A DNA stretch of 64,000 bases from Pseudothermotoga hypogea DSM 11164 = NBRC 106472 (GTDB lineage Bacteria > Thermotogota > Thermotogae > Thermotogales > DSM-5069), in assembly GCF_000816145.1 (NCBI RefSeq), contig NZ_CP007141.1, positions 1,116,001 to 1,180,000 of the forward strand, read 5' to 3'. Positions 8,280-16,054 of this stretch are shown here, one piece after another. The notes under the pieces were generated by a model that searched no databases, was not told the DNA's origin, and saw only the letters and a program-made list of their open reading frames with translations. A program made the translations under genes and the position numbers. Each line of letters begins with the position of its first letter. Position 1 is the first letter of the stretch.

Positions 8280-8763
8280 TTCTACCATTTTCGTAGTAGT
8301 AGTAATAAATATAGCGGTGGTAAGTTTCGTAACGCAAATTTTGCGCTCACGAAGATTCATTATCTAAGATATAAATCTCGCACCGAGGGGGTGGTAGATT
8401 GCGTGGTAAGTTGCGTGGTAAATTTCTCATCCAGAGTGGTAAATTAGTGCTCAAAGTCGCTTGAATTCTAAATCTTTTGGGTGGTAAATTTCTGAAAAAC
8501 GCATGATAAAAGAAAAAGCGAATTTTAGACTATTCTGGTCTAATTTGCATGACATCACTCTATCTATGAAAATAGCAGGCTTTGGAGAAATCTACCACCT
8601 CGAAATGCTCTACTGAAGCCATTTTCAGACGAAATCTACCACTTTTACACATGTTGTGGTGCGTAATCTACCACACAATATGTAGTAGGTGAACTATGCA
8701 TCCAACGTTGTTCTCACTGTGGTAAAATCTATGCGAAAAATGTTGCTCCAAGGTGGTGAACGT
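8280..8763. other. oriC: Candidate replication origin (oriC) with opposed DnaA-box clusters
   Basis: The 534-bp gap between two divergent genes holds at least nine 12-mers close to the Thermotoga DnaA box AAACCTACCACC. Six read leftward (GGTGGTAAGTTT 8316-8327, GGTGGTAGATTG 8390-8401, CGTGGTAAGTTG 8402-8413, CGTGGTAAATTT 8414-8425, AGTGGTAAATTA 8435-8446, GGTGGTAAATTT 8480-8491). Three read rightward (AAATCTACCACC 8588-8599, AAATCTACCACT 8632-8643, TAATCTACCACA 8664-8675). Weaker copies sit at 8280-8291, 8718-8729 and 8752-8763. Between the clusters is an AT-rich 95-bp core with a TTAGAC/GTCTAA inverted repeat (8525-8543). A TAGTAGTAGTAATAA run (8294-8308) lies 7 bp outside the leftmost full box. 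An alternative is a DnaA-titrating or minD-regulating site. Confidence 0.72.
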
Positions 8764-8765
8764 TC

Positions 8766-9581
8766 GTGGCCAAAGTCATCGTTGTTACGTCTGGAAAAGG
8801 CGGGGTTGGCAAAACAACAGTTACGGCCAACCTTGGTTGTACGCTCGCCAAGCTCGGTGACAAAGTGTGCGTGATTGATGCGGACATAGGGCTGAAGAAC
8901 CTGGACGTGGTGCTTGGTCTGGAAAACAGAGTTGTGCACACGCTGCTCGATGTGGTGAACGGTAAGGTCAGTGCTCAGGAAGCTTTGGTGAAGCACAAGC
9001 AGCAACGTAACCTCTATCTGCTGGCGACTTCGCAGGTTGCAACCAAGGAAATGGTTTCACCCGAGGATATGAGGGCCGTCGTGAAAGCGTTGCACCCGCT
9101 TTTCGACTACATCATCATAGATTCCCCGGCGGGGATAGAGAGGGGGTTCAGAAACGCCGTCGCACCGGCCGAACTGGCACTGATAGTCACCACGCCGGAA
9201 CTGCCGGCTCTCTCAGATGCGGACAGGGTCGTTGGTCTGCTGGAGAATCTCGGCTTCGACGAGAAGGCGATGAAGGTGGTGCTGAACAGGTTCAAACCAA
9301 AGATGGTGAGGGCTGGAGAGATGCTCACCGAGCAGGACGTTGCATCGACACTCGCTTTGGAGATCGTCGGCGTTATTCCGGACTGCGAAGACGTAATCAT
9401 TGCCACAAACAAAGGTATACCCGTTGTGCTGAATGGGGATCTTGGTGTGGCAAGAGTCTTCGAGAACGTTGCGAGACGACTCAAGGGGGAAACCATACCG
9501 CTTGATCAGGATCTGGCGCAGGTTCAGGAAAAAGGTTTCTTGACTTTCCTCAGAAATCTTTTCGGCAGGAAGAGGAGCTGA
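8766..9581 (+). CDS. minD: Septum site-determining ATPase MinD
   Basis: Membrane-cycling ATPase that positions the division septum with MinE and MinC. The deviant Walker A motif KGGVGKTT is at residues 11-18, the switch motif DSPAGIERG near 119, and the C-terminus ends in an amphipathic membrane-targeting helix (GFLTFLRNLFGRKR). Length 271 aa is typical. The start is GTG 8766 with AGGTGGTGA upstream. The minE start overlaps its stop by one base, so the two are coupled. No minC is in the window. It is the first gene right of the candidate origin. Confidence 0.97.
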   Translation: MAKVIVVTSGKGGVGKTTVTANLGCTLAKLGDKVCVIDADIGLKNLDVVLGLENRVVHTLLDVVNGKVSAQEALVKHKQQRNLYLLATSQVATKEMVSPEDMRAVVKALHPLFDYIIIDSPAGIERGFRNAVAPAELALIVTTPELPALSDADRVVGLLENLGFDEKAMKVVLNRFKPKMVRAGEMLTEQDVASTLALEIVGVIPDCEDVIIATNKGIPVVLNGDLGVARVFENVARRLKGETIPLDQDLAQVQEKGFLTFLRNLFGRKRS

Positions 9582-9862
9582 TGACGATGTGGTTCTTCGG
9601 CCTCTTCAGCAGAAAGAAGAAGCGAGAGAAGAGTAGGGACACCGCTTACAAAAGATTGGAGGCCATTCTCGAGAGGAGAAGGCCCGTCTCTGTTACGGAG
9701 ATCGTCCCCAAAGCCGAGTTCGAGGAGAACTCAGAGAAGATAAAAGAGAAGATCGTCACCTGGGTGAGTGACACCTTCAAGGTTTCCCCTGAGAGAGTGA
9801 AGGTCGAGTTCGAAGAGCACAACGGCTACATAGTGATCATAACCAACGTCATGTTCGAGTGA
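9581..9862 (+). CDS. minE: Cell division topological specificity factor MinE
   Basis: Stimulates MinD ATPase and drives Min oscillation. The 93-aa protein has an N-terminal membrane-targeting segment (MTMWFFGLFSRKKK), a MinD-contact stretch around residues 18-35 and the C-terminal topological-specificity domain (VKVEFEEHNGYIVIITN). ATG 9581 overlaps the minD stop and has GAGG at 5 nt; a second ATG two codons on is also possible. Identity rests on its place after minD and the domain pattern. Confidence 0.9.
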   Translation: MTMWFFGLFSRKKKREKSRDTAYKRLEAILERRRPVSVTEIVPKAEFEENSEKIKEKIVTWVSDTFKVSPERVKVEFEEHNGYIVIITNVMFE

Positions 9863-9869
9863 GAAAACC

Positions 9870-10271
9870 ATGAAGAGCTTCTCCTTGAGAACGAAACAAC
9901 GGATCGAGATGATCGATGTCACCGATCAGGTTCAACAGATTGTGAGAGAATCGGGCGTCAAAAGCGGTGTTTGTTTCGTGTTCGTGCCACACACCACGGC
10001 CGCCATCACGATCAACGAAGGTGCTGACAGTTCCGTTCGGTTGGACATCATCGAAAAACTTTCCGAGCTCGTCCCCTTCAGGGCAAACTATCACCATTTG
10101 GAAGGCAACAGCGACGCTCACATCAAAGCCAGCTTGATAGGCCCTTCGGTGACGATCCTCATAGAGAACGGAAAACTCGCCCTTGGAACCTGGCAACGCG
10201 TCTTCTTTTGTGAATTCGACGGTCCAAGGGCGAGACAAGTGTTCGTTCAGATCGTCGAGGCCAAGTCTTGA
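9870..10271 (+). CDS. YjbQ / UPF0047 family protein
   Basis: A 133-aa single-domain protein of the YjbQ (UPF0047) family, annotated in some genomes as secondary thiamine-phosphate synthase from weak in vitro activity. Family motifs PHTTAAITINE (about 43-53), HHLEGNSDAHI (about 75-86) and LGTWQ near residue 111 are intact and likely form the conserved His/Asn/Glu site. It starts 7 bp after minE and its last 25 bp overlap the convergent decarboxylase gene. The physiological role is unsettled. Confidence 0.88.
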   Translation: MKSFSLRTKQRIEMIDVTDQVQQIVRESGVKSGVCFVFVPHTTAAITINEGADSSVRLDIIEKLSELVPFRANYHHLEGNSDAHIKASLIGPSVTILIENGKLALGTWQRVFFCEFDGPRARQVFVQIVEAKS

Positions 10272-11386
10272 ACGAAGTAAACTTTTGGTCCAGGAATTCC
10301 GTTGAAGTTCGTGGCGTACTCGACGGTGTAGGCTCCTGCGTTTATGAAGTACACGATATCATCTAAGGTGATGTTGTAAGGGAGCATCGCATCGTCATAT
10401 ACTTTATCGACGCTGTCACACGTCGGGCCGGCCAGCACGAAAGGCATCTTTTGCTCGTCCTCTTTTCCTTCCACAACGATCTCATAACGGAAATTCTCGA
10501 TGGTTTCCATCAGACCGTGAAAGACTCCAGCATCGATGTAAACCCACTCCTCACTTCCGCGCTGGCACCTCAGCAAGACTCTTGTGACCAGTATCGCCGA
10601 ATCTCCAACCATCGAACGCCCCGGCTCGGCGAAGATCTGCAGGTCCTTCACTCCACCGAGATACTCGTTGATCGCCTGCTCAACGATGTTTCCGATTTCA
10701 TCCACGGTCGGTATGGGTTTGACGTGTTTGACGGGTATACCTCCACCTATGTCGAGGACGTTCAGATTGATCCCGTGTAGTTTCTCGGCCCAGTAGAAGA
10801 CGCGTGCCACGCTTTCGATCGCGTTCCACCAGCTCTTCGGATCGTAGTTCTGAGATCCGACGTGGAAGCTCACACCGACTGGTTTCAGTCTCAACCTGGC
10901 TGCCTGCTCAATGAGCTGTACGGCGGTCATGGGATCTGCTCCGAACTTCCTCGAGAGTGGCCAGTCGCTGTGCCTGTTTTCGACAGCGACGCGAATGACC
11001 ACCTGAGATCCCGGAGCGTTCTCTGCTATCTTTTCCAGTTCCATGGGTGAATCGGCCGCGAACAGGTTCAAGCCTATGTCGTAGGCATAGGCGATGTCCT
11101 TTTCCCGCTTGATGGGGTTTGCGAAGATCATCCTGTCAGGTGTAACATTCAGGCTCAAAAGTTTGTTGATTTCACCCACCGATGCCACATCGAAACTGCT
11201 TCCAAGATCTCTGAGTCTCTCGATGATTCTCGGGTGACTGTTGGCCTTCACTGCGTAGAAGATCCTGCAGTCTGGGATGGCGTTTGCAAGTTTTCTGTAG
11301 TTTTCCTCAACTATATCGAGGTCGATCAGTAAAAACGGCGTTTCGAGTTTTTTTGCAGCTTTCCTGACGAGCTCGTTCACCGTCAT
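10247..11386 (-). CDS. Ornithine/lysine decarboxylase (fold III, PLP-dependent)
   Basis: Alanine-racemase-fold amino-acid decarboxylase, most like the eukaryotic-type ornithine/lysine decarboxylases that make putrescine or cadaverine for polyamine synthesis. The PLP lysine is in FYAVKANSHP (about residue 48), the phosphate-binding glycines in DIGGGIP, the EPGRSMV motif follows, and the catalytic cysteine is in GPTCDSVDKV, characteristic of this group rather than of diaminopimelate decarboxylase. Substrate preference is inferred. ATG 11386 overlaps the upstream stop (ATGA), closing the chain that begins at the DUF2225 gene. Confidence 0.82.
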   Translation of the reverse strand: MTVNELVRKAAKKLETPFLLIDLDIVEENYRKLANAIPDCRIFYAVKANSHPRIIERLRDLGSSFDVASVGEINKLLSLNVTPDRMIFANPIKREKDIAYAYDIGLNLFAADSPMELEKIAENAPGSQVVIRVAVENRHSDWPLSRKFGADPMTAVQLIEQAARLRLKPVGVSFHVGSQNYDPKSWWNAIESVARVFYWAEKLHGINLNVLDIGGGIPVKHVKPIPTVDEIGNIVEQAINEYLGGVKDLQIFAEPGRSMVGDSAILVTRVLLRCQRGSEEWVYIDAGVFHGLMETIENFRYEIVVEGKEDEQKMPFVLAGPTCDSVDKVYDDAMLPYNITLDDIVYFINAGAYTVEYATNFNGIPGPKVYFVQDLASTI

Positions 11387-12339
11387 CCTTTCATCCTCAC
11401 TTTTTGTGAGATCTTTTCACAGATTCTTTCAAGAAAATTCCTGTCGTTCTCATCAAAACTGTTCAACACGTGGCTGTCAATATCGAGCTCACCGAGGACC
11501 TCTCCGTTGACAACGATCGGCACCACGATTTCCGATTCGACCTTCGGACTACATGAAAGATAGTTCGTTTCTTTCGACACGTCCTGGACCACGAACGTCA
11601 CTCTGCGTTCGGCCGCCTGACCGCATATGCCTCTTCCGAAAGGAATTCTCACATGTTCTGTTGGCTCCCCAACGAACGGTCCCAGCACGAGTTCGTCGCG
11701 TTTCGAAGGATCGGTGAGATAGAAGCCAACCCAGTTGTAATGGGGTACGTTCTCATAGAGGATTCTGCATACCTGCTCCATCGTTTTTTCGAGTTCTTCG
11801 TGTGCGAGTGCTTCCTCGATCCTGTTCCAGAGTCTTGCAAAAAGCTCCTCTTTCGGAACGTAGTCACCGTACCTTTCGCCTCTCTTAAAGCCAAGCGCGG
11901 CCTGATAGGCAACATAAGCAAGTTCGTCCAGCTTCTTGTTGTTCCAGAGGCTCAAAAGGTCTATCATTATCACCCATTCGCGTTTACCCTTTACCGCGAC
12001 CCAGTCCTTGACGCCAAGCAGGCCGGTCAGCACGATCACGAACTCCTCGCGGCTGAGCTCGAACAGCTCGTGCTTTGCGGTGATCAATTTCGAACAGTGG
12101 TACTTCTGTTCGTGCGAGATCGAGTGCCAGTACTGCATGAGTCTGTCGAGGTTTCGACGCTCCATGTTCTTCAACAATGTGACGATCCATTCCTCAGATA
12201 AGTTCAACGTCTTTTCATACTCGTCTATCAGTGGTTCGTTCTTTGCTCTGTAGATCTTCCAATATTCGAACCATCTGTTCTTGTCGTAGCGCAAGATCTC
12301 GAAAAAATCGTCCGCAATGTTTTGAACGACTTTTCTCAC
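11383..12339 (-). CDS. GAF-domain protein related to free methionine-(R)-sulfoxide reductase
   Basis: The C-terminal 150 residues match the fRMsr/YebR class of GAF proteins, which reduce free methionine-R-sulfoxide: GPFVGEPTEHVRIPFGRGICG, then NYLSCSPKVESEIVVPI. The cysteine in GICG and the one in LSCS (the catalytic position) are present, but the first family cysteine (usually ACVRIP) is His here. The N-terminal 165 residues are an all-helical region I cannot place, absent from ordinary single-domain enzymes of about 160 aa. ATGA overlaps join it to the Rrf2 gene and the decarboxylase. It may be an enzyme or a redox or ligand sensor. Confidence 0.75.
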   Translation of the reverse strand: MRKVVQNIADDFFEILRYDKNRWFEYWKIYRAKNEPLIDEYEKTLNLSEEWIVTLLKNMERRNLDRLMQYWHSISHEQKYHCSKLITAKHELFELSREEFVIVLTGLLGVKDWVAVKGKREWVIMIDLLSLWNNKKLDELAYVAYQAALGFKRGERYGDYVPKEELFARLWNRIEEALAHEELEKTMEQVCRILYENVPHYNWVGFYLTDPSKRDELVLGPFVGEPTEHVRIPFGRGICGQAAERRVTFVVQDVSKETNYLSCSPKVESEIVVPIVVNGEVLGELDIDSHVLNSFDENDRNFLERICEKISQKVRMKG

Positions 12340-12752
12340 GTGTCCTCCCTCCCGCAGGCAGCGAGCAGATCACGGAGCGTAACACTCATGAGTGTTTCTT
12401 TAATGCAGCTCATCAATCTGTCCCAGATCATGTTCTTGATCACGCAGCTTTCCCTATCGTCACAGTTACAGATATCTGGATCGCACTTCACGATCTTGTC
12501 CAACTCATCCACCGCCGTCACGATATCGTACGCGGTGATCTGAGACGGATCCTTGGCGAGTTCGTAGCCTCCTTTTCTTCCACGTCTCGCCTTCACGATA
12601 CCGGCTTTTCGCAGTTGCAGCACGATCTTTTCAGCGAACTCTTTCGGCACGTTCGCACCTTGGGAAACTTTCGTGAGAGAGGTCAGTTCCCCACATCCGC
12701 CGATCGAAAGAAGTATCTTGAAAGCGTACTCACTCTTAACGGTGATGCCCAA
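12336..12752 (-). CDS. Rrf2-family transcriptional regulator with cluster-type cysteines
   Basis: Winged-helix DNA-binding regulator of the Rrf2 family (IscR, NsrR, CymR relatives), about 138 aa. The recognition helix region reads KEFAEKIVLQLRKAGIVKARRGRKGGY. A cysteine group, CDPDICNCDDRESC (about residues 104-117), resembles the Fe-S ligand loop of IscR/NsrR, so it may sense iron-sulfur or redox state. TTG 12752 with GAGG at 8 nt is the likely start; a GTG three codons earlier overlaps the upstream stop as GTGA and is also possible. The adjacent GAF protein is a plausible functional partner. Confidence 0.85.
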   Translation of the reverse strand: MGITVKSEYAFKILLSIGGCGELTSLTKVSQGANVPKEFAEKIVLQLRKAGIVKARRGRKGGYELAKDPSQITAYDIVTAVDELDKIVKCDPDICNCDDRESCVIKNMIWDRLMSCIKETLMSVTLRDLLAACGREDT

Positions 12753-12757
12753 AAAGA

Positions 12758-14473
12758 TCACCTCATCTTCGACGTGACGAGATAAACGTCAACTTCCTCA
12801 CGCATGTTCTGCAAAGCTTGCTTTGGATTGTTGACGTAGACGTCGACGATGTTGCCTTTTATGAGAAGTCCGGTATCCTCGACCACGAAGAGACCGAAAT
12901 TGGGCTTGTCCGCGAACTGCGGTATATACACGATACTACCTAAGGGAATGACGGAAGGATCCGCAGCTAAGGTCCTCCACTCTTTCGGGATCGTACCGAG
13001 CGCAGTGATACGAAAAGTTGGATGTTCCGGCAACTTCCCATCGTCCCATTCGGAGTAGAACGTGGCTTCAAACCTGCCGACGTATTTGAGAAGGATGCGC
13101 AGAGGATCTTTCGGCTCTCCGTCTATCCATATCTCGAAGTGGAACAGATTGTTCACCATTCCTATAACCTGGCCCCTGCTGACCCAGCTGTTCGCGGTCA
13201 CGTTCAGCGTCGAGAGGTTTCCGTACACCGCGAGTACACCGTTTCCATGGTCGATGCGCACATGATAGCCCTTCTCATCCTGAAGGATGCTCACGATTCT
13301 CCCGGGCAGAATAGAGAACACGCGAGAACCACTCTGCAGGCTGATTGTTATACCCGTTGTGACGCCACCGCTTGCAGGCCGACCGAACGTCGAGACCACA
13401 TCCTCCAAACTCAGAGGCTTCTCCAACGGATAAGCGAAGAGGGAGCTTCTGTCCATGATGGGAATCTTTATCCTCTGACCCACGAGCAGTTTGTTGGGAT
13501 CCTGTATATTGTTCAGTTCCATGATGAGTCTGAGCTTGTCCTGTCCAAGGCCATAAGCGCGCATGATGCTCGAGAGCGTGTCGTTGGGTTTCACCACGTA
13601 GGTTATGTACTCCTGATCGAGTCTCAGAAACCTTTCTCTATCGTATTCCCTCACAGTACCGCGCAACGTCTCCAGCTCCAGGCTGAGCTGTCTGACCAGT
13701 GCGGTCGTGTTGGCGATGTAGGTCTGAAGGTCCGCGGGGCTTGCAACGATCTGCTTTGAGGAAAACTCTTCGAATTTTCTCTCCATCTCGCGCTTCAAGT
13801 TGATCTCGATTTCCTGCATTCTCGATCTCACCTGGAAGAGCTCTCGCTCGATCGCTGATACGTTCACGATGGTCGCCTGCGGAGTCGTTGACAGCGTGTC
13901 GAAGGCCTTCTCGAGGGCATTCAACCTCGATGAAAGTTCGATCAGTTCGCCTATCTGGTTCGAAATCGAGGTTAGATTGTTCTCCAAGCTGCTCAATCTT
14001 TTAGCCGTTTCCTCCGCGTTGACTTGCGACAGAAGTTCCTCGGTACTTCTGACGAACCTTTCGTAAGCGATTTGCTGTTGTTTTTGTGCCGTTTCTAAGT
14101 CCGAGATCTTGTAAATGAGCTGGCGTATGTCGGAAACGTTCAGTGCCACGGACAGCTGGTTGAAACGCATCTCGAGGGAAGTGATACGCGCCAGGATCTG
14201 GTTCACATCGTCCTGCGAGACTGTTGGTATGCTCCTCTGTTCACTGATCAATCTTTTTGCAGTTGTCAATTCGTCGGAGATCTTCTTCACATCGCTCTGA
14301 AGACTCTCGACCGCTTTCTGGTTCGAATAAACGCTCCTCTCGAGTGCCGCGAGTCTGTATTCGAAATCGTCGAGTTTTCTGTTGATCTGTGCCAGGATAT
14401 CTTGATTGTACTGCGAACAGGCAAAAGGTAGCATCGCTATCGATAGGATCAAGAGCCATCTTAGAGTTTTCAT
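12758..14473 (-). CDS. Lipoprotein with coiled coil, LysM, M23-like and 3D domains
   Basis: A 571-aa cell-wall-associated protein. The N-terminus is a lipoprotein-type signal (MKTLRWLLILSIAML, then a Cys in PFACSQ). Residues 25-290 are heptad-rich coiled coil, 290-338 a LysM peptidoglycan-binding domain (VVKPNDTLSSIM), and 355-465 an M23/LytM-like beta domain that seems to lack the usual H-x-x-x-D metal ligands. About 485-567 is a 3D (RlpA/MltA-type double-psi barrel) domain with VEDTGLLIKGNIVDVYV. It is probably structural or regulatory in the envelope rather than a peptidase. ATG 14473 overlaps the upstream stop (ATGA). Confidence 0.8.
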   Translation of the reverse strand: MKTLRWLLILSIAMLPFACSQYNQDILAQINRKLDDFEYRLAALERSVYSNQKAVESLQSDVKKISDELTTAKRLISEQRSIPTVSQDDVNQILARITSLEMRFNQLSVALNVSDIRQLIYKISDLETAQKQQQIAYERFVRSTEELLSQVNAEETAKRLSSLENNLTSISNQIGELIELSSRLNALEKAFDTLSTTPQATIVNVSAIERELFQVRSRMQEIEINLKREMERKFEEFSSKQIVASPADLQTYIANTTALVRQLSLELETLRGTVREYDRERFLRLDQEYITYVVKPNDTLSSIMRAYGLGQDKLRLIMELNNIQDPNKLLVGQRIKIPIMDRSSLFAYPLEKPLSLEDVVSTFGRPASGGVTTGITISLQSGSRVFSILPGRIVSILQDEKGYHVRIDHGNGVLAVYGNLSTLNVTANSWVSRGQVIGMVNNLFHFEIWIDGEPKDPLRILLKYVGRFEATFYSEWDDGKLPEHPTFRITALGTIPKEWRTLAADPSVIPLGSIVYIPQFADKPNFGLFVVEDTGLLIKGNIVDVYVNNPKQALQNMREEVDVYLVTSKMR

Positions 14474-15126
14474 TTCTCGAGAGAAACCTCCTGCCATTCT
14501 TGTCTGGCTTGCTTCACATAGATCGAGTCGCTCTTTGAGAACCTCCTGAACATTTCGGAAAACCAGCGAACCGATTCTCTTCTGTTCCCAAGGCGTTTTT
14601 CGATCTCACCGAGGTAAAAGAGCGCAGCGATTTGGCGATCTTCCGAAAGATCTTCTTCGGTGTAGCTTTTTAAAAACAGCTCCTTCGCTCGTTCCAGGGC
14701 CTTCTTCTCCTCGTCTGGAGCGCCCGCGTCCCTGTAGAGCCATGCCAGCTTTAACAGGCTCTCAGCGGCACGAAACAACTTTTCCCTCGCAACGTACATC
14801 ACGGCGGCGATGTTGTACTGAACGGCGGCGTCTCGAACCTTTTTGCTTTCGCTCAGATCGATTTCGATCTGCTCCAGCTTCTCGTGCATCCTGGCGATGG
14901 TTTCTGCTTGGGAAGATGTCAGATTCTCGAAATCGTCCTCGAACGATGTGTACAAACACTTCGGACAGCTCACCAGCTGAAACATGAGCGCGTTCACACC
15001 ATCATAGATGGGCTTCAGGTCTGATTCTCGATTCTTGATCCTGATGGCGTCACTGAAGATCCTGACCGCCTCGAACTGGCTCTTGCACACGGGACAAACG
15101 TATCTTTTACGCCAAAAGGTCCGCAA
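14470..15126 (-). CDS. DUF2225 zinc-ribbon/TPR-like protein
   Basis: A 218-aa protein of the DUF2225 family, function unknown. The N-terminus has two CxxC pairs likely to bind zinc (CPVCKSQF and SCPKCLYTSF); the rest is helical with TPR-like repeats (ALERAKELFLKSY, AALFYLGEIEKRLGN). TTG 15126 with GGAGG at 8 nt is chosen; longer in-frame starts would lie inside ftsY. It lies between ftsY and the envelope lipoprotein gene. Confidence 0.8.
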   Translation of the reverse strand: MRTFWRKRYVCPVCKSQFEAVRIFSDAIRIKNRESDLKPIYDGVNALMFQLVSCPKCLYTSFEDDFENLTSSQAETIARMHEKLEQIEIDLSESKKVRDAAVQYNIAAVMYVAREKLFRAAESLLKLAWLYRDAGAPDEEKKALERAKELFLKSYTEEDLSEDRQIAALFYLGEIEKRLGNRRESVRWFSEMFRRFSKSDSIYVKQARQEWQEVSLEK

Positions 15127-15169
15127 GCTTTCATCCTCCGAATGTCCGAAAGGATTATACTCCCATTTC

Positions 15170-16051
15170 TCAAGACAGTAACGCCTCAACGAACTGCTTC
15201 GCATCGAAAGGTTTGAGATCATCCACGCTCTCACCGACACCGATGAATTTGATCGGTAGAGAAAGCTCGTGCTTTATGGCCAGCGCGATGCCTCCCTTGG
15301 CCGTTCCATCGAGCTTCGTGATGACGATACCAGTCACGTTCACCATCTCTTTGAAGATCCTTGCCTGCATTAGACCGTTCTGACCCGTCGTCGCATCTAT
15401 GACGAGCAGCACTTCGTGTGGAGCACCGTCGACGAGTTTCGCAACGACCCTGTGTATCTTTCTGAGCTCCTCCATGAGATTCTTTTTGGTGTGCAGTCTT
15501 CCCGCTGTGTCTATGATCACGATGTCTTTAGACTTCGATTTTGCGTGGTTCACCGCATCGTAAGCGACCGCAGCTGGATCACTGCCTTCCTCGTGTGCGA
15601 TCACGGTGCAATTGATCCTCTCACCCCAGACTTTGAGTTGCTCGATCGCGGCGGCCCTGAACGTGTCAGCGGCGGCCATCACAACGCTCTTGCCCATGGC
15701 CTGAAACTGAGAAGCCAGCTTCGCAACGGTTGTGGTCTTGCCAGAGCCGTTCACTCCCACCACGCTTATCACGCTCGGTGAGCCTGTCAAGTTCAGTGCG
15801 GTGTCGGCTTCCAGCAGTTCGACAAGGATCTTCTTCAGAGAAACGATCGGATCGTCCGGTCTTTCTTGCTTGAGCTTTTCTATGATCCATGTCGTGGTTT
15901 GGTGTCCAACGTCGGCGGCGATGAGCAGTTCCTCGAGCTCTTGAAGCATCTCTTCGTCGATTCTACCTACTTTGAGAAGTTGCTTTATTCCATCGAAGAA
16001 AGACTTCCTCGTTTTTTCGAGTCCCTTTTTCAGTCTCTCGAAGAATCCCAT
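15170..16051 (-). CDS. ftsY: Signal recognition particle receptor FtsY
   Basis: SRP-family GTPase that docks ribosome-SRP complexes at the membrane. The N domain (residues 1-85, MGFFERLKKGLEKTRKSF) is short, without the acidic A domain of E. coli. The G domain has the P-loop GVNGSGKTTT, DTAGRLHTKKNLMEEL and TKLDGTAKGG. Length 293 aa is normal for Thermotogales. It begins 3 nt after proS and belongs to the same operon. Confidence 0.97.
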   Translation of the reverse strand: MGFFERLKKGLEKTRKSFFDGIKQLLKVGRIDEEMLQELEELLIAADVGHQTTTWIIEKLKQERPDDPIVSLKKILVELLEADTALNLTGSPSVISVVGVNGSGKTTTVAKLASQFQAMGKSVVMAAADTFRAAAIEQLKVWGERINCTVIAHEEGSDPAAVAYDAVNHAKSKSKDIVIIDTAGRLHTKKNLMEELRKIHRVVAKLVDGAPHEVLLVIDATTGQNGLMQARIFKEMVNVTGIVITKLDGTAKGGIALAIKHELSLPIKFIGVGESVDDLKPFDAKQFVEALLS

Positions 16052-16054
16052 GTT

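Noticed and set aside
10247-10271. Frameshift or misassembly at the yjbQ/decarboxylase boundary
   Set aside because: Both proteins have normal C-termini; a 25-bp convergent overlap is acceptable.
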